Shown here: positions 30,910-39,414 of the stretch, one piece after another
Layout of the letters: every line of letters starts with the position of its first letter
Numbering within the stretch: position 1 is the first letter of the stretch
DNA from: Ichthyophis bannanicus
Taxonomy: Eukaryota; Chordata; Amphibia; Gymnophiona; Ichthyophiidae
Reading direction: 5' to 3'
DNA: 64,000 bases
Assembly (NCBI GenBank): GCA_033557465.1
Contig: CM066039.1
Location: 395,765,440-395,829,439 of the forward strand
Made by a program: the position numbers and the translations under genes
The notes under the pieces: generated by a model
Seen by the model: the letters and a program-made list of their open reading frames with translations, nothing else
The model's database searches: none
Told to the model about the DNA's origin: nothing

Positions 30910-32685
30910 GATTTTATTTAATTTATTTATTTACATTTATTTTATACCGCGCTATTCAACATCAGTGCGGTTTACATAGAACATCAAACATACACGTTGC
31001 ATATAATGAAACAGTGTTTACAGGTAACAGGAAATATAACTTGGATAACTTGGGGTAACTATTTACATCAGATTACAAGATGTACAAGCTAGACTTATGA
31101 GTGTCTCATATATGCGCTTTGTCATGATATCTATATTAGACTGTGGGTGACGTTACTATATCTTCGTCTATCTTGTAATAATGAATGAATAGGCAGTGTT
31201 TTATTGCCTTCCTAAATTGTGCCAAGTCGGTGATTGCACGTATATTGGGAGTGAGAGAGTTCCAGCGTCTCGATGCACATAATTTGAAAGCTCTATTAGC
31301 AGTCGCATGAGTGCAGTGGGTTAATTCTTTTGGGACAACTAATGAGTTTATCGCTGCTGATCTCCTGGATCTGTTGGATGGTGTGGTATGAACGAGTTCC
31401 GCTAGTGATGTAGAGGCTAGACCATTGATTGACTTGAAAGTGAGCAGCAGAATTTTGAATGATAGTCTGGACTGAATGGGGAGCCAGTGAAGATGTTTTA
31501 AAATGGGTGTAATATGGTTCTTCTTCGACGATCCGATTAGAACTCTCACTGCAGAATTCATTGCAAGCTGTAGAGGGTTTAAAGTACACAGAGGGAGGCC
31601 ATGCAGGATTGAATTTGCGTAGTCAAAATGAGGCATGATAAGTGCCTGGTAGATAGTTCGGAAGTCGCTTGGATCAAGTAGGAAACGAAGATGCCTGAGG
31701 GTACGGATTTTGTGGTATATCGCTCTGACTACATTGCTTATGTGGAGTTTCATGTCAAGGCGTTGGTCCAGAGTGACTCCAAGGTACTTGATCGAGGATT
31801 TAGTCTGGAGTTCTGCTTCCTTGACTTTTATATGTGTTGGTGTTATAAAATTTGGGTTCCTTGTAATGAAGAGCACCTCCGTTTTCTTGTGTTGAATTCT
31901 AAGGTTTTGTGATTGAAGCCAATTGGATACTGAGTCAAAGCATTCTGTAATTGGTGAAAGGTCCGGGCTTTCTGTTGAGAAGGGCATATAAAGTAGGACG
32001 TCGTCCGCGTATACCAGGCAGTTTACCCCAAAAGAGCGAATGAGATTACAGATAGGTTGCATGTAGATATTAAACATCAGGGCTGAGAGGGATGATCCCT
32101 GCGGGACTCCTTGTTTTTGGTGGAAAGGTTTAGAAGTTGAGGTCCCTGAACGTACATGTTGCCATCTGTTTGTAAGATAAGATTTACACCAGGTTATCGC
32201 CGTTTCTGAAATACCCTTTTCCTTGAGGCGCACCAAAAGAATCTCGTGACATACCGAGTCAAAGGCAGCTGCGATGTCAAGGAATATGAGTACAAAGCCC
32301 TGCCGGATGTTATCAATTCCTGTAGATATGTTGTTTATAAGTGTGGTGAGGAGGGTGTCTACACCATGTTGTTCCCTAAAACCGTGTTGGCATGGGTCAA
32401 GTGGTGAGCTATTGTCGACATGGTCTTGAATTTGTCTTTGTACCTCTTTTTCTGTTATTTTGGTCAAAAGTGGAATGCTTGATATCGGTCTGTATGAGTC
32501 CACTTTCAGGCTATCCAGCTTGCTGTTTTTCAATAGAGGTCTAATAGAAGTATGTTTGAGGGATTGAGGAAATACCCCTGTTTTGTACTATTGCACTTGC
32601 GGTTACTGAGGATTTGTTGGTATGGCTTATCTTTGTTTGCAAATAGTCAGCAAAGTCTTGAGGGTGGATATCGTTTGCTTGCTCA
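30910..32685 (-). mobile_element. L2 LINE (L2-B), 5' truncated, inside CR1-C
   Basis: Minus-strand L2. The 3' tail (30910-31130) is ATTTATTTATTTAC with TTTATACCGCGCTATTCAA and CAGTGCGGTTTACAT. The coding part is 31136-32533, with a broken upstream stretch to about 32685 (SKQTISTLKTLLTI). CR1-C coding sequence flanks it on both sides. The endonuclease domain is absent. Confidence 0.85.
31136..32533 (-). CDS. L2-B reverse transcriptase, 465 codons
   Basis: Open frame of an L2-clade reverse transcriptase: SYRPISSIPLLTKITEK, CQHGFREQHGVDTLL, FLDIAAAFDSVCH (motif A), QGVPQGSSLSALMFNIYM (motif B), CLVYADDVLLYMP (motif C, Asp pair intact), then SIKYLGVTLDQRLDM and the C-terminal HWLPIQSRLSFKILLLTF with ITDLAQFRKAIKHCLF. 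The N-terminal endonuclease is missing, so it cannot retrotranspose alone. L2-A and L2-C show the same layout. Confidence 0.85.
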   Translation of the reverse strand: MKNSKLDSLKVDSYRPISSIPLLTKITEKEVQRQIQDHVDNSSPLDPCQHGFREQHGVDTLLTTLINNISTGIDNIRQGFVLIFLDIAAAFDSVCHEILLVRLKEKGISETAITWCKSYLTNRWQHVRSGTSTSKPFHQKQGVPQGSSLSALMFNIYMQPICNLIRSFGVNCLVYADDVLLYMPFSTESPDLSPITECFDSVSNWLQSQNLRIQHKKTEVLFITRNPNFITPTHIKVKEAELQTKSSIKYLGVTLDQRLDMKLHISNVVRAIYHKIRTLRHLRFLLDPSDFRTIYQALIMPHFDYANSILHGLPLCTLNPLQLAMNSAVRVLIGSSKKNHITPILKHLHWLPIQSRLSFKILLLTFKSINGLASTSLAELVHTTPSNRSRRSAAINSLVVPKELTHCTHATANRAFKLCASRRWNSLTPNIRAITDLAQFRKAIKHCLFIHYYKIDEDIVTSPTV

Positions 32686-32689
32686 GGTA

Positions 32690-33498
32690 CTGGTTGATGA
32701 ATACATCCTTTAACGACCCTGCAAGAACCTCTCTGAGCTCTTTCAGTATCCTGGGATGTATCCCATCTGGTCCCATGGCTTTGTCCACTTTCAGTTCGGC
32801 AAATTGTTCCAACACCTCATCTTCTATGAATGGTGTGGTATCTACTACATTCCCATTTTTATATTTGGGAGTCACAGCTGGTCCATCTCCAGGATTTTCT
32901 TTAGTGAAAACAGAGCAGAAGTATTTGTTTAACAATTTTGCTTTTTCTATGTCACTTTCCATGAGTCCTTTCCCAGCACTTCTGAGTCCTGCAATTTCAA
33001 CTCTGATCTTCTTCCTTTCCTGAATATACCTGAAGAAAGTTTTGTCGCCACCCTTAACATCTTTAGCCATCTTTTCCTCTGCCTTTGATTTTGCTATCCT
33101 TATTTCTCTTTTTGATTCTTTGAGTTTGATCCTGTATTCATTTCTGTGTTCTTCTGTTTGCAAGCTTTTGAATTTTGCGAAAGCTGTGTTTTTTGCCTTT
33201 ATTTGAGCAGCCACTTCTTTGGAAAACCTTTACTATTGCTTTTGACATACAAGGCTACTCCTCCTTTTCCATTTTCCAGCTATGGCTATATCCCAATCAT
33301 ACGATTCATTAAACCATGTTTCTGTAATGGCCACAATGTCCAAATCCATTTCTACACCATTAGGGCTTCCAGGTCCGGAACTTTGTTGGCTAAGCTTCGA
33401 GCATTTGTGCTCATTGCTTTCCAGCATTTACCTGGCTTGTGTGTATTTTGCATTGATTTTGTTCTGCCCACATTTTCCCACTTGTTTTTGATGTGTGG
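32690..33498 (-). pseudogene. CR1-C ORF2 N-terminal half with internal deletion
   Basis: Bases 33233-33498 keep the start of the endonuclease (EMDLDIVAITETWFNESYDWDIAI). Bases 32690-33214 keep the linker and first reverse transcriptase motif (GGDKTFFRYIQERKK, KYFCSVFTKENPGDGP, AMGPDGIHPRILKEL). They meet at about 33215-33240, where GGVALYVKSN runs straight into FSKEVAAQIKAKN. About 200 residues, including the GDFN and SDH motifs, were therefore deleted. Confidence 0.85.
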
Positions 33499-34192
33499 TG
33501 TGATGAAGCTGACACTACTGAAGTTATGGAGTTAGGGGAAAACTCTGTTTCTTTTCAAGAAACTGATTTACAGAGAATGCAGTTACCAAGAAGTGCAGCT
33601 AGAGGGAGTAGGCATGAGGCTGCAGAAGGTAGGCTGACACACCCAGATTGTAATGATGCAATAGCTAATCAAACACACCTGAGTAGAGGGCCAGAAAGCT
33701 CACTAGAGAAATGGCTTTATAAGCAGTGCTCGGTCAGGAGAATAGAGAGAGGACCACAAATACAGAGAGCAACAGAAACCCCTGCTACTAAGGAGAGAGA
33801 AAGGGGAAAGCTCCAACATGCTCTAAAATGTCATTGCTTTGTTGAGCTGAAAAGAAGAAGCTTTTTGTGTTTATTTAACCTGTTTATATTGAAAAATCCT
33901 GCTTGAATGGAAAAGACTGTGAAGTTCTTATAACAGTTTTGGACTTTGTAAATACTTTTGGTAGAAACCCTGAATTAAGGTGAATTCTGTTGTCTTCTTG
34001 GAGAACCTTAGCGCATCAAGGGAATAAACCTTATATTTAACCCTGCACAAGGCTCACACAACTATTCTTTATGAAGAAAGGGAACTACAAGGACCATAAT
34101 GCACCTGGTCTAAATTAAAGTTTCCGGCTTCAACAAACAATAAATGTCCGCCCTGACCCTTCAGCACGCTGCCACTGGGAAGGGCTGTGACA
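33499..34192 (-). mobile_element. solo LTR, 694 bp, in CR1-C
   Basis: Bounded by TGTGATG and GTGACA, flanked by GTGG at 33495-33498 and 34193-34196, consistent with a 4-5 bp duplication. It holds a TATA-like CTTTATAAG (33715-33723) and a downstream AATAAA (34023-34028), in the order expected of an LTR read on the plus strand; the listed strand is that of the host CR1, not a reading of the LTR itself. No internal retroelement genes adjoin it, so it is a recombination product. Family is not determined; the short duplication and 0.7-kb length fit a Gypsy-type LTR. Confidence 0.65.
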
Positions 34193-34282
34193 GTGGTTTA
34201 AAAGTGTGGCTGTTTCTGGCATTCTGCTTTTGTAGGGGGTGGCGTGCCAGTCTTGACCTTCCACATCCGTCACCCCCTTTTC

Positions 34283-34816
34283 CTAGTTTAAATGCATTTT
34301 CGCATACTGCCTGAATTTTTCACTTAAGATTCTTTTCCCTGCAACAGAGAGATGTAGTCCATCAGCACAGTATAGTTTCTTGTTGGTCCATCTGTTTCCC
34401 CAGTCGCCAATAAATCTGAATCCTTCTTGTTTGCACCAGGTCTGGAGCCATGTATTAAAGCTGTTAATGCGATGCAGCCTTTCTGCTCCCTTACCAAGAA
34501 CAGGTAGAACCTCTGAGAATGCAGCAGTGTTAACAATGGGCTTGAGTTTCTCTCCCAGAGATTGGAAGTCCTTTTGGACTGTAGAGGTACTGTTTCTAGC
34601 CAGGTCATTTGTACCCAAGTGGACAACAACATCAAGTTTGGAGTGTTCACTTTTTGCGCTAAGTACTTCAACAATTTGGTTTGTATTCCTGCTGGCTGTC
34701 GATCCTGGTAGGCACATGACTATCTTCTCTCCTTTGAACTGTGTTCCCAAGTCGGTGCCTCTGATGATGGAATCTCCAAGTAGTAGTAGTTTTCTGTTTG
34801 GTGAGGTTTTCTTCAT
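34283..34816 (-). CDS. CR1-C ORF1, SGNH-esterase-like protein
   Basis: Uninterrupted 177 codons. It holds an SGNH hydrolase domain starting almost at the N-terminus: LLLLGDSIIRGTDLG (nucleophile Ser), MCLPGSTASRN, VHLGTNDLARNST and CADGLHLSVAGKRIL (catalytic Asp and His). The zinc and coiled-coil region seen in CR1-B ORF1 is absent, because the element is 5' truncated at about 34831. The sequence is much diverged from CR1-B ORF1, in line with a separate subfamily. Confidence 0.8.
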   Translation of the reverse strand: MKKTSPNRKLLLLGDSIIRGTDLGTQFKGEKIVMCLPGSTASRNTNQIVEVLSAKSEHSKLDVVVHLGTNDLARNSTSTVQKDFQSLGEKLKPIVNTAAFSEVLPVLGKGAERLHRINSFNTWLQTWCKQEGFRFIGDWGNRWTNKKLYCADGLHLSVAGKRILSEKFRQYAKMHLN

Positions 34817-34831
34817 ATTTGGTGTTATAGA

Positions 34832-36530
34832 GATTCTATAGTGTATTTTGTTTCCTGCAAAACTTTAATTCTTTGTGACTCAATGCCCTCTCTAACATAG
34901 AGTGCAACCCCTCCACCAATTTGATCAGCTCTGTCATTACGATATAGTTTGTACCCAGGTATCACAGTGTCCCACTGGTTATCCTCCTTCCACCATGTCT
35001 CTGAGATTCCAATCATATCTAACCTCTCATTTAGTGCTATATATTCTAACTCTCCCATAACTTCTAGCATTTGCATACAGGCATTTCAGAGGCTGTATTT
35101 TTTCATATTAATCTGGGTATCGGTAGGCAGGGGTAGTTTGGAATCTTTAAGCTCTGTCTGCTCTGAACTTAAGGGCATTTGGGTTACTTTTGTCTTTATT
35201 GGAACCTCTGTGTTGATATGCCTTAACTTCAATCTCTGCTTTTGGTAGTATCCTTCAAGGATATATTCTTCCAAACCATGCGCTCTTGGGCAACTGTCGG
35301 CTTTCCCCTACTATCAGGGCCGGATTTACCTATACGCCAGCTACGCCGTGGCATAGGGCCCACAGCTGGCAAGGGCCCACAAAAATTGAAGAAATTGTTA
35401 GCTTTTTTAAAATTAAATTTTAAAAAAAAATGCTGGCTGCTGCCGCGGCAGCATGGACTGTCCCGCGGGGCCCCCTCTGCCCGGCTGAGCCCCTCCGTGC
35501 CGGCTTTGAGAGGCGCGAAGGGAGAGTGTCTCTCTCGCGTCTCTGTTAAGCCCGCAGGGGCTGATGGGAAATTTCCCATCTGCCCCTGCAGGCTTAACAG
35601 AGACGCGAGGGAGACACTCTCCCTTCGCGCCTCTCAAAGCCGGCATGGAGGGCTCAGCCGTCGCGGAGGGAGGGATTCAGCCGGGCAGAGGGGGCCCCGC
35701 GGGACAGTCCATGCTGCCGCGGCAGCAGCCAGCGTTTTTTTTTTTAAATAAATTGTACTTGAGCCAATGGGGGGGCTGGGGCTGGAAATGGGCTGGGGGG
35801 GTTAAGACTGGAGGTGGGCTGACACGAAGAAATCAGAAGAAAGTGGCTGGAGCAATTGCAGCTGAAAAAAAATGCACAAAAGGTAGAAAAATATCTCTTT
35901 AATTTGAATTTATTAATTGGAATATGTCAGCTCTGGTAAATGTGCAACATTAACGTCTGTGCTTTGTTTAGTACAAGAGCAAATTAATGTATAGTTTTAT
36001 TTCTACAGTGTTGTACATTCCAAGTTTGGCTTTTGGGATTCCCAGTTTAATTATGACGTCAGGGCCAACAGCGCGCAGCTGATCCGGCGTGCTCGTTTTT
36101 ATCTTTTCTGGGGGCCCACAATTTTTGTTGGCGTAGGGCCTCACTCAAGGTAAATCCAGCCCTGCCTACTATCTAGTTTAAAAGCTGTTCTATCTTCTTT
36201 TTAAAGGTTAATGCCAGCAGCCTGGTTCCATCCCAGTTAAGGTGGAGCCCATCCCTTCGGAAATGCCCCTCCTTTCCCCAGAATATTGCCCAGTTCCTAA
36301 CAAATCCAAATCCCTCTTTCTTGTACCATCATCTCATCCATGCATTGAGACTCCGGAGCTCTGCCTGCCTTTTGGGTCCTCCTTTCACATGACCTCTCTC
36401 CTCCACGGCAAATGAGATGCTCTCAGACTGGAGGTGGGACTTCAGTATAGGTCTCGTCTATGTACCTCTCTGTCTTCCTTATGTCCTCCAAGTCCGCTAT
36501 TCTAGTCTGCAGAAATCAGACTACCCAGGA
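34832..36530 (-). pseudogene. CR1-A endonuclease N-half, ORF2 start and ORF1 remnant
   Basis: Bases 34832-35076 carry [20 protein letters not shown] with ETWW and [11 protein letters not shown], nearly identical to CR1-B. Bases 35086-35314 carry the lysine-rich ORF2 N-terminus. The hAT at 35315-36164 splits off ORF1. The ORF1 C-terminus (36175-36400) has many stops, and an internal deletion joins it to the coiled-coil region near 36420-36530. The SGNH core is lost. Confidence 0.8.
35315..36164. mobile_element. palindromic non-autonomous hAT, 850 bp
   Basis: Termini CAGGGCCGGATTTACC and GGTAAATCCAGCCCTG are inverted repeats. The 8-bp duplication CCTACTAT is exact (35307-35314 and 36165-36172), diagnostic of hAT transposition. 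Inside, 35430-35570 and 35575-35740 are inverted copies around GGGAAATTTCCC, so both strands encode nearly the same open frame starting MGNFPSAPAGLTETR. No transposase is present, and that mirrored frame has no known domain. Confidence 0.9.
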
Positions 36531-37110
36531 AGTTTCCCTACGATTTTGTATCCTCTCGCAGCTTCTTGTAATGAAGTCCTAGGCTGGGCTCCTCCTCTCT
36601 CTCTGCAGTCCTGGGTCCATTACACAATGACTGTGAGCTCCCCTCCCTCGCCTCACCCAGGAAAGAATGCAAACTATAAACGTTTTCCTCCGGAGTTCCG
36701 GTTGCTAATCATGTGCCACAGCTCTGCAGTGTGAGCAGCTTTCCAGCAAATGCACAAAGAATCTGCATAATTTGCTTTAAGCAAAATGTACAAAATAGCA
36801 TTAGATTGCCTATACTGTATAAACATGAGTGGAGGAGTAGCCTAGTGAAGCAGTCTGGTGACCAAGAGATCAGGGATCCAATCCCTTGTGGCCTTCGGCA
36901 AGTCACTTTACCCTCCATTACCCCGGAAGAAAAGCCTGACAATCTACTTTCAGTCACATCTTGCCAAGAAAACCCAGGGATTGCAGGGTCACCAGGAGTC
37001 TGTATTGAAACTAGAAGAGACACACTTCATTTAGAAAAGCTCCCCGTGTATAACAGCTGACGAAAGTGGTGGTTTTGTTTTCTTGGGAGGTTTAAGCCTC
37101 CTGATTTGAT
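36531..37110. other. mixed repeat remnants including a SINE head
   Basis: Bases 36827-36950 resemble the SINE at 28443 (GAGTGGAGGAGTAGCCTAGT, a degraded B box near 36870, and TTCGGCAAGTCACTTTACCC). The rest (36531-36826 and 36951-37110) shows no recognised family. No gene is supported. Confidence 0.5.
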
Positions 37111-37545
37111 CAGGTCTATAAATTAATGAGTGCAGTAGAACCGGTAAACTCAGAGCAGTTATTTACTCCATCAAAAAGTAGAAAGACTAGGGGACATGCA
37201 ATGAAGCTACAGTGTAACCCATTTAAGACTAATAATAGAAAATATTTTTTCACTCAATGCGTAATCAAACTCTGGAATTTGTTTCCGGAGAATGTAGTAA
37301 AAGCTGTTAGTGTAGCTGGGTTTAAAATAGGTTTGGACAAGTTCCTGGAGGAAAGGTCCATAAACCATTATTAAAGGGGACCCAGGAAATCCACTGCTTA
37401 CCTTGGGACAAGCATTGTGGAACCTGTTTGCCTTTTTGGGAACCTGCCAGATACTTGTGACCTGGATTGGCCACTGTTGGAAACAGGATACTGGGCTTGA
37501 TGGGCCTTGGTCTGATCCAGTATGGCATATCTTATGTTCTTTTGG
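37111..37545 (+). mobile_element. CR1 3'-end fragment
   Basis: Plus-strand, severely 5'-truncated CR1 of the CR1-B subfamily. It encodes the ORF2 C-terminus ([33 protein letters not shown], 37126-37374) followed by the standard 3' UTR ending TATCTTATGTTCTTTTGGAT. It keeps the QCVIKLWN reading that CR1-B lost to a stop. Confidence 0.85.
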
Positions 37546-38320
37546 ATCCAAACACTTTCCTATCCGCAATAAAGCAGGGTGTTAATCCCCCTCCCCCGTT
37601 TCCTTAACTCAGGATTCATGATACAATTTGATGGTTATTAAAAAGGTTGAATGTGATTTTTAGGTGCCACTGACCTCTTTTTTTTCCCTAAGATAGTGTT
37701 GCTGTGGTGTTTGGAGCAGTAGGGGGTAACCTCATGACCGCCGACTATCTCCCAGTTTGGCTCTTTGATGTCTTAGGTAGAGTTTGAGCAGATCTCTTCG
37801 TTTACACAATTTTCAAGTTACAATTTTGGCCAAAGTTTTACCTTTCCACAACTCTTGGAAGGGAAACCTACTGAATCACAGAAGCAGACATTTGCATGAA
37901 AGAACTGCAGGACTGTTGGCCCAGCCTTAAATTTATCCCTACCTTGCTTTTCTAGTGCTTGATAGCACTATGCAAATTATGATAGAATGAATAATGATAT
38001 TTTCCTTTATAGTCTGTTTTCCCTGCTAGAGTCTTCAGGAAATTAATCCCTGGGCACACAGTGTAAAAGCAATCTCTCGCTCTTTGTACCTTTTTTACCT
38101 GAATTTTGCTGAATCGGAGCAGCAGTGTTTAATCATCAACGTGGAACACTGCTGCCTCATGGTGGCAGCTACAAGAACTGCATGCACAAATCTGTCACAC
38201 ATGCTTCTTCCTGTTCACTGTACTTTTGAGTCACTCCAGCTCGGTATTGCACCAGTTGAGTTTGATGCTGCCGTCAAAGCAGTGATGATATTGCACTTCT
38301 TCATCAGTAGTTCCATATCG
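37546..38320. other. unclassified sequence
   Basis: No family or gene recognised. AT-rich, with short frames only. It ends at the left terminal repeat of DIRS-B. Confidence 0.4.
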
Positions 38321-38480
38321 TCCTGCTAGAGCAGTCCAGACAAGTGGGTTGTGTTCCCCTACCAGCAGATTGGTGGAGACAAAAAAACAATGAAAAGCCC
38401 ATGTTTCAATGGCATCACTCGCATGCCTCTTTCCGCCTCAGCCACCAGAGGTCCCTTCAGTATTTCTTTGTCTCCAGAAG
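38321..38480 (+). repeat. DIRS-B left inverted terminal repeat
   Basis: Pairs with 46680-46843: shared blocks, read in opposite directions, include TTCCCCTACCAGCAGATTGG, AAAGCCCA and TTTCAATG. An additional internal pair sits at 46396-46420 and 46470-46492 (CTGGACTGGTC and GACCAGTCCAG), resembling the internal complementary repeats of DIRS elements. Confidence 0.8.
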
Positions 38481-39158
38481 ATGGTGGATGGATTTTTTTT
38501 TCTCTCTGCAGAAAATCTGAGGATTGAAAGGAAAAGATACCACCTTGAGAAACAAAGGTGACTCTCTCACTTGAGCGCAACGTGACTGCGGTCTTTTCAG
38601 TAGCCATAGGAGGAGGGAAAATTTGGTTTAGATCTATTCTCTTATCATGATAATGGAAGGATTTGGAAGGATCTGGAAGAGTGCAGCAGCCTCATCCAAC
38701 CTTGATGCCCCTCCTTTGTCTCCCCTTCATTTAAAGTGGCTCTCAGGGGGGCCTGCCTGCCTGCCTGCCTGCTTCTTTAAACGCAATACTGCAAAACCAG
38801 TAAAACAGTTTCAGGAGAGTAGAGCTGAGCTTGGCACAAATTCTCTGCCTGGGGCTCTCAAGGGGTGAGTACCAAGGCTTGACCTTGTCATTGCCCTTGT
38901 TGGGGGCTTCCGATTTTGTCTTCTTGGAATGCAGTTCGGGGTGCAATGTGGGTGTTTCCCATCATTTTCTGCATGCTTTAGTAACATTTTTACCTATTGT
39001 GTGTCTGGCAGTCACATGGTCCTAGCATGCGGTCCATCCAAGTGGCTCCAATGCGTGTTCCTTCCCTAGCACCTGTAACGCGCATTGCAATAAAAGCACC
39101 CTCTGGGCCGCTGTGGCCTTGGCGCACGCTGTTGTGATATCTGCCTTAACTCTTTATT
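38481..39158. other. DIRS-B leader region, no gene seen
   Basis: Non-coding sequence between the left terminal repeat and the gag start. It includes a CTGC-type tetranucleotide run (GCCTGCCTGCCTGCCTGC) near 38752-38770. Short frames lack motifs. Confidence 0.4.
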
Positions 39159-39414
39159 CTTTCAGGAAACATTGTTTGTCCTGTGGCAAGCGAGGTGCCT
39201 CATATCTCAGCCCGCAGCAGCTCTCTCAAGCCGAGATCGAGCAGCTGGGGCTGCATCAGACCGGCGACCAGCAGCTTTTCCCGCCGCCGCTCGGCTGCCC
39301 AATCGGGGCAGAGGCAGACAGCTTAAAAGGAGTGCCATCCGGCACACCCGCGCCTTGCAGGCCCGTGCCTGAGGGTCTCGCCAGAGGGCCCTTTGGCGTG
39401 GACTGAAAACAAAG
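39159..39414 (+). pseudogene. DIRS-B gag N-terminal part
   Basis: Frame 39113-39406 contains KHCLSCGKRG, a CxxC knuckle comparable to the start of the DIRS-A gag proteins, then a Gln/Ser/Ala-rich segment (SPQQLSQAEIEQLG). A GC-rich stretch and a stop follow before the L2-C insertion. Recognition rests on position and the CxxC motif only. Confidence 0.5.

Larger units (their letters stand above)
29449..34831 (-). mobile_element. CR1 LINE (CR1-C), internally deleted, inside CR1-A
   Basis: A minus-strand CR1 of a second subfamily, close to CR1-1. Its 3' end is CATAGTAACATAGTAAATGA near 29447 with a GTCTGCCCAGCA segment. Reading upstream there is a 3' UTR, reverse transcriptase (29535-30908), an L2-B insertion, the reverse transcriptase N-part (32690-33214), an endonuclease N-part (33233-33498), a solo LTR and ORF1 (34283-34816). 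CR1-A coding sequence is interrupted between residues ESL and the IKKGKA-like segment, which places the insertion. Confidence 0.85.
20061..36530 (-). mobile_element. CR1 LINE (CR1-A), spread out by nested insertions
   Basis: One minus-strand CR1 whose pieces are collinear with CR1-B: 3' UTR and C-terminus (20061-20785), fingers and palm of reverse transcriptase (27254-28442), linker and endonuclease (28889-29448), endonuclease N-half and ORF2 start (34832-35314) and degraded ORF1 (36165-36530). Between them sit L2-A, a SINE, CR1-C and a palindromic hAT. Coding homology picks up across each insertion, so about 4.5 kb of element now spans 16.5 kb. Confidence 0.85.

Noticed and set aside
35229..35902. 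A conserved protein beginning MGNFPSAPAG on both strands
   Set aside because: The duplication comes from the palindrome of a hAT MITE; no known domain is present and no transcript evidence is available.
36600..36800. Promoter or CpG island upstream of a gene
   Set aside because: No CpG enrichment beyond the GC-rich transposon pieces, and no gene downstream.
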